Assembly: GCA_021234155.1 (NCBI GenBank)
Contig: JAJEKV010000025.1
Location: forward strand, 3,743,773 to 3,807,772
From: Isoetes taiwanensis
Lineage: Eukaryota; Streptophyta; Lycopodiopsida; Isoetales; Isoetaceae
Direction: 5' to 3'
Length of the DNA stretch: 64,000 nt
Part shown: positions 21,507 through 32,979 of the stretch, one piece after another
Position numbering within the stretch: position 1 is the stretch's first letter
Layout: each line of letters starts with the position of its first letter
Position numbers and translations under genes: made by a program
The notes under the pieces: generated by a model
Databases searched by the model: none
The model's input: only the letters and a program-made list of their open reading frames with translations
What the model was told of the DNA's origin: nothing

Positions 21507-22665
21507 CTTTCTAGAGTGTTGTGCAACAAGAGCACGTCTTCTTGTTCATATATGTTTATTAGTAGGTTCATGTGTACACGGTCATGGACATCCGACTCCA
21601 ATGGGCCCGCAACCAGCTTTGGTCTGGTATTTAATTAAATGGAGTCTGCGACCATGGTATATCTGGCCATCCGTGATCACCCACTGTACATTATGTAGTT
21701 TCAAGCCGAATGGGCCATATTTTGACAACCCAGCTCTATCTGAGATCAAACCTTTTTATTTTTTCATTAATTCAGCGTTAAGCGGCACGGAGTAGATCAA
21801 GCAGCCTACGGAGTAGGAAGATCAATCTGACCAAAGATTGGCCTTGCCGTGCACTTTCACGCCGAATATACCACTTTTTTTGTCCAGATATATCACGATC
21901 TCGGACTCCATTTATACACATCCCGTCCTAACTCTAGTTGCAGGTTCTGAAATCACCACCTTACTTGCCCAGCGTAGTGAGTGTGAAGAATTCGTTAAGT
22001 TCTTTTTTCACCTTGCACCCCTCGACCTATAAACGTCGGTGAAATGGGAATAAACAACCCGAGTTCCATGACATAATGTGAAAGAGTTTAGGTGTTATGG
22101 GGTGTTCGTGTCAATTACTTACTTGTATTTTGGTCTCTAAAATAGGCACATGGGTGTTAGCATGTCCTCTTTACCTTCCAGATGGTCCCCTGACACAGAA
22201 TACGACCATTGGATGCAGTGTCCCCCTTTGATTGGGCCAAAACTTTTGCTTACATAGTTCTTACACATCTTTCAGGAAAGGGTATATGTCTGTTGATGAG
22301 TCATCACACTATGGATCACATCATGAGACATAAGGACCTGTATCCAATTCATGATTGTGGGCCCCAAAGTCCTAGAATTTGGCATTTATATGAGTCCAAT
22401 TGTTGCTCTATGAGATTTACTTTCCTTGTGTGTCACTGTCAAGCATGGCATCTACACTTGTTCCTGCACATCTGTACTTTGGGTTCAATGTTGACCTCAT
22501 GTTATGTCATATAGATAATAATAGATAATATTAGAATTATGAATCCTATAATATTTGGTTGGAGTCTCTGATTACACTTCACGGATATCTATGTTTCTTT
22601 CATATTGCTCAAAGAGTGAACATCCAAAATTATGTCATGCAACGCCACATAATTGACATAAACGA
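21507..22665. repeat. Inverted segmental duplicate of 52285-53815 (5' flank of MYB)
   Basis: The reverse complement of the intact MYB gene's upstream region is recognisable here, for example TGGCCATCCGTGATCACCCA (about 21665) and the far end AATTATGTCATGCAACGCC (about 22630). The intact copy's flank has an extra insertion at about 53236-53575. No gene is evident. Confidence 0.75.
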
Positions 22666-22739
22666 CCTCCAAAAGTGCCCGAACTCGCTCTTGGCCCAAA
22701 ACCTAAAAGATTTTAGCGTTAAGCTCACTCTCTTTATAT

Positions 22740-23190
22740 AGGCCTCGAAATTGGGACCTTGGTCTGCGATTGGACCACTTGGTCCAATGACGCCTTGCCA
22801 CATGGCAAGTGGGGCCGCTAGCACCTTTATGGCAAATACCTATTACAGGTATTTGGGCCATCGCGGTAAATGTCGGACGTGGGCATGTTATAGCCAAATG
22901 GCAAAAAATCCGCTAAGTCCACAAAAACGCCGTGTAATTTTTTTTGGATGGCTATAACATGTCAAAGACACGGATATACCACGGATATGCCTGTGGCTAT
23001 AACATGTCGGCGTCCGATATATACGGCGCTCCGTATTTGGCGGGTGGGGATTTGGGGGGCTCTCCCTCGACATGTGTCACACATGCAATGGGGCATGTGC
23101 CACACATGTGGGCATGTGACCCACATAATATATCTAAGGTTCATTGGTGATATTATACCATTATTATAATATGCCAATTCCCCCCATGGT
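22740..23190. repeat. Inverted-repeat-rich segment, possible MITE
   Basis: The phrase GGCTATAACATGT occurs at about 22950 and 22993 and its complement ACATGC/TTATAGCC at 22885. CACATGTG/CACACATG motifs cluster at 23070-23120. No coding sequence is supported, and element ends could not be defined. Confidence 0.35.
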
Positions 23191-24797
23191 CTCTACGCAC
23201 CATGATACTATGGTATGATCATGATTACCCTTGTACATGTCATCTTGGTGATGTGTACCATGATGTGGCGATACAATATAGGTAGACGATAAAAAAACTA
23301 TTCTATTCTATTCTATTCTTGCATATATTATATTAGAACATCATTCTTGAACAATGAGTATCATCTATTCACTTTTATTTTATGAATATCTTTTGCTGAT
23401 ATGGAGAATTGTTAGTTTCCTTTTTGGTTAAGCTAAAAGCTTTTGTATTAAATGTTTGACAAGCAATCTTAATTTTTGAATTATCAAGTTCATTCCAGCT
23501 ATTTAATGATTTGTGAGTTTCTACTGTAAAAAAGGTTCCAAGTATTGAATTTGTATTATTACTGGTTTAAGGTAGCAGTCGCAGGGTGCTTTCAACTATA
23601 TATTAGAAATTCTGAGTTTACAAGTTATTTTTCTAACAAGGTTTAGAAGTTTCTCCAACGCTGATATGGACAAATGATATATCTTTAAATATATTAGCGT
23701 TAACTAATCAGTAATTTAGTTACACATCTTGAATGAGAATTGATGATAATTTATGCGATAATTAGATGATAATTTGTGTCTCCACGATAATTTGCGGTAA
23801 TTAGACGATATTCATTGGAGGGATCAAACACTATGTCACCACCATCTCTATAGAATGCTTATCCATACGGCATTTGGGCAATCATAGAGCCTTGATACCT
23901 TGTTTAAATGACTGCATTTACCTGAATGAAAGCTTCAAATTTAGTGCTACTAATACATGTGAAAGCTTTCAAATATTTTACTGCAAAGTATAAGTACATG
24001 GAGTGCTTCTATTCGGGTTAGAAACAAATTTGATTATGGTCCGTAGATAACCTAATGGATGATAAACCAAAGACTCAATGATGCACGATGTGATTCAAAG
24101 GCCTTGTTTAAGCAAGCCTGCTAAAAATATAAGCCAATGGACCTTTGTATTCTTTTGAGATGTACTCCTCGACTCCTCCAAATTTTGTTTTTATTTGATT
24201 TATTTGATTTATTATTTTTTATCCATCATGGCGGCAACAGCTGCGAATGTCGCAAGTCAAATGAGCATGTGTCAGTTGCAAGTCAAGTGAACACGTGTCC
24301 AGCCAAATAGCCTCCCCCGGGTCCCTTTGCGTAGAAAAATGTTGGTGCATGCATGATCCCTATCTTAAAATAGATACCCTCATCTCCAAGGTTTATAGCA
24401 TTTGAATGATCAGACGACACGCAATGTATGTGAACTGTGGAAGGTGGTGTGTGTGCACCTCTAATTAAGAATAAAAGTTTATTTTTTCAATGTCACCTTT
24501 TTTTTAACAATTGTGTTTATTTGAATGAAAGCCTTGAATTTGGCGCTAATAATAACTATTGACACATGTAAAAGTTTCAAAGGTTTCATTCAGTGCAGAG
24601 TATTACATTGAGTGCTTCTATTTGCAAAAGCATTTGGGTTAGAGACGAATTTGATTATGGGGCTGATGATAAACCAAGGACTGACTGATGTATGAAAGGT
24701 TCAAAGACTGAATGATAGATGACATTTACAAGAAAGGTTCAAAGACCAGACATTTTGCTGAATGATTTGGAAATTTCACCTAACAGGGCATTATACC
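23191..24797. other. AT-rich intergenic region with a retroposon-like (TATTC)n tail
   Basis: ACTATTCTATTCTATTCTATTC at about 23299-23319 follows GATGTGGCGATACAATATAGG, a possible 3' end of the same LINE type as 56291-58862. Two related phrases, GAATGAAAGCxTxxAATTT with GTGCTTCTATT nearby (23930-24020 and 24530-24620), show a diverged duplication. No gene is seen. Confidence 0.4.
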
Positions 24798-25593
24798 TTA
24801 TAATTGGCTGCAGTCTAGCAGGTTCCAAAATGCAGCATCGAAAAAAGATTGGAATATCAGGCCAGATGATACTGGGTTGAAACTGGCCCTGCTGTCTAGT
24901 GTGGTTATATTTTGCTCTTGTAAAACAGGATGCTCAAATTTTTCCTCCTCTAGATTGGGCAGATCAAGTTCAATGTGAAAGGGCATGGCAAGTCTATAAT
25001 TCGTAATTTGGCCGAGCTCTTCCAGTCTCTTCCAGCTCTTGGCAGATTTGCGGACAGAATTGTTCCAAAAATTCTTGATTTCAGCATCTGTTCGACCGGG
25101 CATCAGCTTCGAGATCTGAGACCATCTGACACGATACAACATATAAGTAACCACACATTCTATGACAACATTTCAACCCAGTTAATATTACCTGTTACCA
25201 TGGACAGACTGCAGCTCAAAAACAAGCTGTTTTTCATGCGGGGAGAAATCTCCTCTTCTGATTCCAGGTCTCAGGTAATTAAGCCACCTGAGCCTGCAAC
25301 TCCGGCCACAACGATTTAGTCCTGAAGCAAAGAGAAAGATAAGCAAATTCTAGCCTTTATTCCCTTCAGGAAACGTGAAGGGCCCAGAATTCGGTTGACT
25401 TAGTACATGTGGTAAGTTAAGTAACAAGTACCTTGGAAGAAAATAACACAGAAACGCTGCATTATTTTGTTATTGAAATCACAATGGCATTACCAGCTAG
25501 AAGGGGAACTTGCTTCCACCTCTTGGCTCCATGTGTGCTAACAAATGCCTTGAGCTTCTCATCCTCTTCAGGGGACCACAGACGCTTCTTCAT
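24798..25593 (-). CDS. R2R3-MYB transcription factor, intact, three exons
   Basis: Exons are 25494-25593, 25192-25321 and 24798-25125 (100, 130 and 328 nt); GT..AG introns join in frame to 185 residues. [14 protein letters not shown] opens repeat R2, with [10 protein letters not shown] and [17 protein letters not shown]3 has [20 protein letters not shown], then [14 protein letters not shown]. The three-exon pattern is the common one for plant R2R3-MYB genes. The C-terminal part is short (about 75 residues), acidic (LPNLEEE) and ends with an aromatic segment ([16 protein letters not shown]) also kept in the copy at 53820, so it may be an activation or interaction motif; that is inference. R3 resembles the MYB26-like group loosely, but target genes cannot be assigned. 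It is the parent of the exon-1 fragment at 30893-30998 in the tandem duplicate. Upstream are three 70-bp repeats. Confidence 0.88.
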
Positions 25594-25720
25594 TTTTCTT
25601 GAGCTGTCTTGCAACAAGTGCACACCTCTTCTGTCTATATAGTGTCATAGAAATTGGGTCCGGACCGGCCACAAGTTGGGTCCGGACCGGCCACATGCAT
25701 TAGCCGGTCGCATTAGCCGG

Positions 25721-25933
25721 TAACGGTCCCGGAATTTGCCACCCAATTTCATTCCATACATTGTGCCTCGTAGAAATACGGGATTCCGTGTAAAGGTCCC
25801 GGAATTTGCCACCCAATTTCATTCCATACATTGTGCCTCGTAGAGATACGGGATTCCGTGTAACGGTCCCGGAATTTGCCACCCAATTTCATTCCATACA
25901 TTGTGCCTCGTAGAGATACGGGATTCCGTGGCA
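25721..25933. repeat. Three 70-bp tandem repeats upstream of the MYB gene
   Basis: Units start at 25721, 25791 and 25861 and are nearly identical (GGTCCCGGAATTTGCCACCC ... GGGATTCCGTG). The duplicate unit (about 31105-31175) has a single copy, so the array expanded after the segmental duplication or contracted there. It lies about 130-340 bp upstream of the MYB start codon, in promoter position. Confidence 0.92.
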
Positions 25934-26819
25934 TGACGTACATATTGCTTCTTCTTTCAGCTCGCTCTTATAAACCTCTAGACACCCGCGAAGGTTCGAG
26001 GGTATAGATTATGAATCCCAATTTCAATGATCTAAGGTGAAAAGAAAAGACTCAGGTGTTGTCAGAGTATTCGTGTCGATGTATTACTTGGGTGGTTGTC
26101 TCTACTATAGTACATGAGTATGAATGAACAAATCTCTAACAGGTTACTTGGGTACTAACAACTCATCTTTACTTTGCATCCAATGAACAAAGAATGGTCC
26201 CCTGACACAAAGTAGGACATCGTTTATAGTGTCCCCATTTTATTGAATTAAAGTATCTGCTCACACAGTTTTCAAGTACGTTTCTCTTGATGAGTCATCA
26301 ATACTATGATCACGGTCACCAGTCATCAGTTCAATGTCCTAAAGGACTATTCCTCTTGGTACATATGGGCTTGGGTTCAATGTACCAAAAGAATCTTCTG
26401 GACGAAAGGTCATAGAAGCTTGCCTCTACGAATCCAATTGTCCCTTGACGAGATTTTCTTTTCTTGCATATCATTATCAAGCATGGCATTTACAATTTTG
26501 TAATCTAATTATATCCATTGCGTGACACTTGTTCCTGTATGCATGTACTCTCCTAAATCTAATGGGTTCATAACTCTAATGGTTTCATAAAAAAAAATGT
26601 AAAGAAACGTCAGCCACACAAACAAAAGCAACATTTGTAGTATGCAATTGTAATGTACCTTCAATAGACAATATACACGTAAACATTGCTTAACCAACAA
26701 CCAACAATATATACACAAACACTGTCTAACCATCTGCAACATCCATTCATAACCCAGATCGTTATAGCTTCTTGGGTATGAAGCAGCCTATTCATGAAGT
26801 AGTCTATTCATAGTTTACT

Positions 26820-27368
26820 TTAGGTGCGATTGACAGTGTGTAGACACGACTGGAGAGCATTCTCGTAAGTGTGTAGCCCAAGGTAGCAATCCTCTGTTTC
26901 CTGCCATGATGAAAGTGGCGTGCATGAAGAAGAATATTTTGCCTCTGAAGCACAATTCTTCGTTCCTCTTCGTCTTTGCCTCTTTTTTTCTTGGTTCCCA
27001 TCCTGCTCCAGAATCTTCAGAGCAGCATCCAGCTCAAGCCCGAGCACCTTCTCATCCTGCTCTCGGATTTTCAAAGCAACAAAGGGCTCAGATGGCACCT
27101 CAACAAAACCGCCTCTGTGAGAAATTGTGCCACACTCTAGCCTAATTGAATCCTTCATACACCTGGATGCAGCAGCTGAGCTCCTCTCAGGCGGGCGTCC
27201 TTGCTCGTCCAAGCAAAAATCTGAAGCAGATATGCAAAAATCTGAAGCAGACACCATACCTACAGGAGGCCGCGTTGATGAGCCGCTCTCTGCCATCGCT
27301 GCCCTCCTCTGAGCAAATCCGGAAACATGAATCCCACTGGAGCAAATCCCGATGGAGCAAATCCGCAA
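26820..27368 (-). CDS. Hypothetical 182-residue frame inside a unit-1-specific insertion
   Basis: A minus-strand frame of 182 codons lies within a roughly 1-kb segment (26540-27555) missing from the tandem duplicate. It is Ser/Glu/Arg-rich, with a 9-residue internal repeat (SASDFCISASDFC) and a basic stretch (KKRQRRRG). A plus-strand frame of the opposite phase overlaps it. No family is recognised; it may be part of a gene fragment brought in by the insertion. Coding status is uncertain. Confidence 0.25.
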   Translation of the reverse strand: MRICSIGICSSGIHVSGFAQRRAAMAESGSSTRPPVGMVSASDFCISASDFCLDEQGRPPERSSAAASRCMKDSIRLECGTISHRGGFVEVPSEPFVALKIREQDEKVLGLELDAALKILEQDGNQEKKRQRRRGTKNCASEAKYSSSCTPLSSWQETEDCYLGLHTYENALQSCLHTVNRT

Positions 27369-28371
27369 TCTGGACCATGTTGCAGATCACCATGCGTTGC
27401 CCGACGACCACACAACGGCATCCTTCTGTCGCCTAAGAACTAGGCCGTTAACAACTGTAGGGCCAGAAGACAACCATTTCAAAAAATGGACGGCCATGCG
27501 CTTTTTGGAATTCCAAAATTAAACCACGCATGTAAAAACAATTGCAGAACTCTAATTGCCTTTCAGTGGTGATGTCATATTATGTCACTTAAATCAATAC
27601 GGATTTTTATCCTACCATATGTAATTATGTTTACAATTTTTGTTTGCGTTTTCTTTTGTTTCGCCGCCAATAACGTATGAGCAACATGTTTTCTTTGAAA
27701 TCTAGAGTGACATTTAAGCGACACATTTCTGTTAAAATACAATAATAGACTCGGAAGAAAACTGAGATCATGCACCTAGCATTTTCAAGATGAAGATTTT
27801 GGAAGAAAAAACAGTGATCACCCATTTGGCGCTTTCATGATTCGCCTGAGCCTCATCTCTAGTGAACTGGATTCCCTCGACCTGCAATCCACAAATCTAG
27901 CTCGATCTATACAGATTTGCCATACAACAAGAATAATCCTTAGCAGAAGAATGTCCCCAATGCTGTGGATGATCTTGGCTAATTGGCTTTTCTCCTTCCT
28001 ATGGTCGGCATGTGGCCCTAAACGTGGCTATTCTATCAACGCTGCAAATCCAGTGTCACTTTAAATGCATGCAATCTGCTCTGGCACTACATTAATAGAG
28101 AAGGAAAAAGAATTTGCTTTGGTCGTTTATTAAACAAGGTCTTTTTGCTTGTACGTTTTTTGTTGTTTGAGACCATCTCTGAGGGGATCCACATTTATTG
28201 GATGTGCAGAACATGTATGTTTAACCATAGAGTGTTTTTTCCACCATGTTATATAGTTATATTTACCACTAGGGGTTCACTTTTCATCACTAGTTAGAGC
28301 AAACTATATGCTTTAGGGGGTTAAATTAGCTCTCAAAAGTTAGTATACAAGGGATGTTGTTGGCCATCCTA

Positions 28372-28552
28372 CGAAAGAAGAAAGAAAGAAAGAATGATTT
28401 TTATCGTCCACTGAGACCACTCGGCCTATGGAACCCAGAAGGAGCATAGCAAAAATATTACTGTCCGGGTTAAAAAACCCCGTTCCGAAGGGTTTTCGAG
28501 GGAAAAACGGTGGCAGTAATAAGAATGCTATCAAACTGTACAAGCATACATC
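28372..28552 (-). mobile_element. SINE/LINE-type retroposon fragment with (TTTC)n tail
   Basis: About 180 bp are present here but not in the duplicate at about 39461. Read on the minus strand it ends GTGGACGATAAAAATCATTC then TTTC repeats, like the plus-strand copy at 5950-6165. It lacks any coding sequence. Confidence 0.55.
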
Positions 28553-28665
28553 ATCATGAAATAAATGTAAAAGCAGATGGCATATCCCCCTTTAGTGAAT
28601 CTATCGGGCTTTGAGGCCTCATAAGTGCAAAATAGGACGTGCCATGTCTTCAATGTTAAGAATTT

Positions 28666-29948
28666 GTTTTGAAAACATTGGGTTTGAGTCAAAGATGAAG
28701 GTTCTGGTTGCACTGCAGCTCCCTCTCCATGGATACGTGGCTAGAAGAGCAGCTTAGCTGCTGTTAAATCCATGGCTACAGGACCATGGAAGAATCTCCT
28801 TCTTGTCTGATTCGGTTTGATGCAACAAGGTTGTAGCTTGCAATTTACAATGCTTCTCTCTTATTGCAGCAAATCTTGCTGGTAAGGATGTTTGCCCTTT
28901 GCTCTGAGACGTGATTTGGGGCTAGTTAGGCAAATCACTAGTATTGTCGGTGCTTCATAGATGCTGGATGTCTTAGGGCCTCATTCTGTGCTCAAACTCA
29001 GTCCGACCTCCTTTCTTTTTTTGACGAGTGCTAGGGTTCTGTGGACAGTATAAGCTTGTCCCTTCAGTCTTGGAGAATCCATATTTTTACTTCAGTTTTA
29101 TGATCTCTTTTCTTGGTTTGTTTCTGTTGCACTCAATGCAATATGAAGACCACATTCTTTATGGTTGGACTCCCATTGCAGAGGTTCATGTTGGAGAACT
29201 TTTAAGCTATTTCAAATGATGTGGAAATGAGTGCCAAGGCTTATATGTTGCATGTTAAGTATTGCCTACAGGCCAAAAGGACACAGCAGCAAATTATGCT
29301 TCCAGGATATGAAATGGTATGAGTAGACTTCGTTATCCCCCCCAAGAATCGGAATTCAATCGAAACTGTTTTTTTCTCCCTGTTTTTCAATGGTTAAAGT
29401 CATTTTCGGCGACGTTTTTGACCTTTTTTGTTGTTTTTTACGGTTTTTCTGTTTTTTGGTCTGTTTTTCGATGAGGGGGGCCGAATAACAAAGGTCTTTG
29501 AATGGTATAATGGTATGGCCTGAACTAGTTTTTTTGAGCTGCAAGAATGGGTACAATCTCTAGAACTGCAGATTTAGTGGGTAGTGCTTGTATATTGTTG
29601 ACCCTCTATAAGGATAGGCTTACATAGTGTGCTGCATAGTTGGAAGACAGAGTCTCCTCTTATAGTACAACATTGTAGACAGTAGACACAAGCCGAGTTA
29701 ATGCAGGGAATGATGGTTGATCTCATGCGACCTCTAGCTACTAACATTTTTTAGGGATGGAGATACAGATGGAAATAACTACGGTAATTTGAGTGATCCC
29801 GAACCTCGCCTTTATTGGAAAAGAATGTTGGTAGTCTGTATACCTTAATATTGGATTAAGGTTGTGATGTTATAATTCTGTCTATCAGATTGTGGACCCT
29901 TTGTAATTATTATTAATGAAAATATAAATATCTTGCCTAAAAAAAAAA
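28666..29948 (+). mobile_element. Retroposed element with poly(A) tail and 14-bp target-site duplication
   Basis: AATGTTAAGAATTT occurs at 28652-28665 and again at 29947-29960, flanking about 1.28 kb that ends in a run of ten A. The empty site is preserved once in the duplicate at about 39575-39588. TSD length and poly(A) identify target-primed reverse transcription by LINE machinery. No long frame is present; the end AATTATTATTAATGAAAAT looks like a plant LINE 3' untranslated region, but a retroposed transcript is possible. Confidence 0.85.
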
Positions 29949-30892
29949 TGTTAAGAATTTTCCCGCAACAATTGGTCCTTTTTCTACCTAGATTTATCTA
30001 ATTTGCGATTGCTCAATTTGGGTCTTTTTAGAATGAGAAAATGTTTGTGGTAGGTGCATTCGGCAAATTCAAGCACAACAAGTCGGCCTTGGATAATGAG
30101 CCTAGAAGAAAAGCTTTCAGTAGGGTATTTGCCATTATTTCTTTATTGAGTAAAGAAAAAGGTCACTCTAGTGGATTGCTTCAATGCTAATCTGTACATC
30201 ACATGTACAGGCAGCGTTGGTTTTGCTTCAATGCTAATCAGTACATCACATGCATTTGGCATATATAGGCAGCATTGGTTTGGAAACGGAAGGAAACGGA
30301 AGTTGTTGGGGTATTAAGGAATCAAGAAATGACAAACATATGATGTATTTTGTCTATCATTCTTTTGATTTGCAGAATCATGACAAATAGTCTGTTTGAA
30401 TCCGCCTTTGTCTAATGTTTAGGAAGCCTAGTCTTCAAATCTTAAGCCGCCAAGGTAGATACATTTTTAGTATATCGGTTTCAGCAGATTCGATTATTGG
30501 ATACAATGAACAACACCATCTGTATAATGTTGTTCTTGATGTTGATTATTGAAATGACATCTGTAGTGAAGTTGAAAAGGAGTTGCATAATGAGAACTTT
30601 TCAAACTACATTTTGTTGAAATCTTAGACAAACATACGAATCTAAACTTGCTTTGTTGAATCACAAAATTGTCTTAAATAGCACATAAGATAATATCATG
30701 GCCACTCATATTGTTGATCAACAACATACAAATAAGATAAAAACAACATTCATAATGTCGATGTTGTTCCACCTATTCATTATTGTGCAACATTGGGTTG
30801 ACTTAGTACATGTGGTAAGTAACAAGTACCTTTGGAAGAAAACAACATAGAAACGTTGCATTACTTTGTTATTGAAATCACAATGGCATTAC

Positions 30893-30998
30893 TAATTTGA
30901 AGGGGAGCTTGCTTCCACCTCTTGGCTCCATATCCATATGTGCTAACAAATGCCTTGAGCTTCTCATCCTCTTCAGGGGACCACAGACACTTCTTCAT
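30893..30998 (-). pseudogene. R2R3-MYB exon 1 fragment in duplication unit 2
   Basis: The minus-strand exon reads [19 protein letters not shown] then HGYGAKRWKQ-type sequence with a 6-bp insertion relative to 25494-25593, and ends in ATTAGTAATG, spoiling the usual exon end. Exons 2 and 3 are absent because the duplication breakpoint is in intron 1. It cannot encode a complete MYB domain. Confidence 0.85.
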
Positions 30999-32476
30999 TT
31001 TTCTAGAGCTGTCTTGCAACAAGTGCACGACTTCTCTATCTATATAGTGTCATAGAAATTGGGTCCAGCCTGGCCACCAAGATTAGCCGGTTACATTAGC
31101 CGGTAATGGTGTCGGAATTAGCCACCCAATTTCATCTCCGTGCATTGTGCGTCGTAGAGATATGGAATTCCGTGGCATGATATACATATTGCTTCTTCTT
31201 TCAGCTCACTCTAGTAGACCTCTAGACATCCGCGAAGGTTCGTCGGTATATTATGAAACTCAATTTCAATGATCTAACGTGAAAAGACTTAGGTGTCAGA
31301 GTATACGTGTCGATGTATTACTTGGATGCTTGTCTCTAACATAGCACATGGGTATGAACAACTCTCTAACAGGTTACATGGGTACTAACAACTCCTCTTT
31401 ACTTTGCATCCAATGAACAAAGAATGGTCCCCTGACACAAAGTAGGACATTGTTTATGGTGTCCCCATTTGATTGAATTAAAGTATCTGTTCACATAGTT
31501 TTCAAGTACATTTCTCTTGATGAGTCGTCAGTACTATGATCAGCATCATCAGTCATCAGTGTCCTAAAGGACTATTCCTCTTGGTACATATGGGCTTGGG
31601 TTAAGTGTACCAAAGGAATATTCTGGACTCCCAAGACCATAGAAGCTTGCCTTTACGAATCCAATTGTTTTCTTTCCTTGCATGTCATTATCAAGCATGG
31701 CATTTACAATTTTGTAATTTAATTATATCCATTGCATGACACTTGTTCCTGCATGCATGTACTTGCCTTTCAATGGTGATGTCATATTATGTCACTTAAT
31801 TAATACGGATTTTTATCCTACCATATATAATTATGCTTACAATTTTTGTTTGCAATTTCTTTTGTTTCTGCGACACAAGTTAGAATAACATATGAGCAAC
31901 ATGTTTCCCTTGATATCCAGAGTTACTAATAAGCGATACGTTTCCGTTAAAATCCAGAGATAGTCTCGGAAGAAAAACCGACATCATGCACCTGGCGCTT
32001 TCAAGATGAAGATTTTGAAAGGAAAAATAGTGACCACCCATCTGGCGCTTTCATGATTCACCTCATCTTAGTGAACTGGATTCCCTCGACCTGCAATCCG
32101 CAAATCTGGCTCGAACTGTACAGATTCCATACAACAAGAATAATCCTTAGCAGAAAATTGTCCCCAATGCTATGGGTGATCCTGGCTAATTGGCCTTTCT
32201 CCTTTATATGGTTGGCATGTAACCCTAAACGTGGCTATTCTAGCAACATTGCAATCTAGTGTAACTTTAAATGCATGCAATGTACGCCGGCACTACATCA
32301 AAAGAGAAGGAAAAAGAATCTGCTTTGGTAGTTTACCAAACAAGGTTTTTTTGCTGGTATGTTTTTTGGTCTTTTAGACCATCTCCGAGGGGATTCATAT
32401 TTTTGGGCGTAGAACATATGGGTTCAACTATACAGTGTTTTTTCAACCATGTTACGTAGTTATACTTACCGTTAGG

Positions 32477-32979
32477 TGATACAAAGAAGGAAGTTTAATC
32501 AATTCAACAACTAAATACTAACCAAAAACTCCACTTCAATCTTTAGAAGGGATTAACCACCCAACCGGGTTCAGCTTCTCAATCAAGAATTCGTTATCTT
32601 GATAGCTTCTTCAGCAATCGGGCTTTCTACAAAGTTATGAACTCTACTAGTGTTATTGGTGACAGGGCAGAGGCGCTTCTCAGTCTCTCAGTAGGATTCT
32701 ATGATCTGAAAATGGAAGTAACAGTTGTTTTTATAGGGACTTCGACCTATTTCCAGATTATCCCCTTTTTACCAAAAATATCTGTTTAAAGGGTGGGAAA
32801 TCACGAATATCCTAAGATCGGCCGAGAATATCAAGGATCCGGCCTTTTTCTGGTCTGAATCGACCTTTATTTCTCAGTTCCGAGAGATCCGAAGTGATCT
32901 CGAGCTCTTTCTGTGGCAGGGGTCCGCGACCCGTTATCAGCCACGCCAGTTTTAAATTCAATTATAATGTTCAATGGTC
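32477..32979 (-). repeat. 3' part of the Ty3 second LTR, left by the inversion
   Basis: It matches 38129-38630 of the complete LTR with few differences. The missing first part of this LTR is found inverted at 36866-37003. The outer terminus TGATAC is the complement of the LTR end GTATCA. Confidence 0.9.

Larger units (their letters stand above)
25395..30490. repeat. Tandem segmental duplication, unit 1
   Basis: Sequence from the MYB intron 1 (GGTTGACTTAGTACATGTGG) rightward is repeated, in the same order, at 30790-40025. Matching blocks include 25395-26540 with 30790-31765, 27555-28370 with 31766-32476 and 38780-39460, 28553-28665 with 39461-39587, and 29947-30490 with 39588-40025. Insertions private to this unit are 26540-27555, 28372-28552 and 28666-29948. 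Confidence 0.85.
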
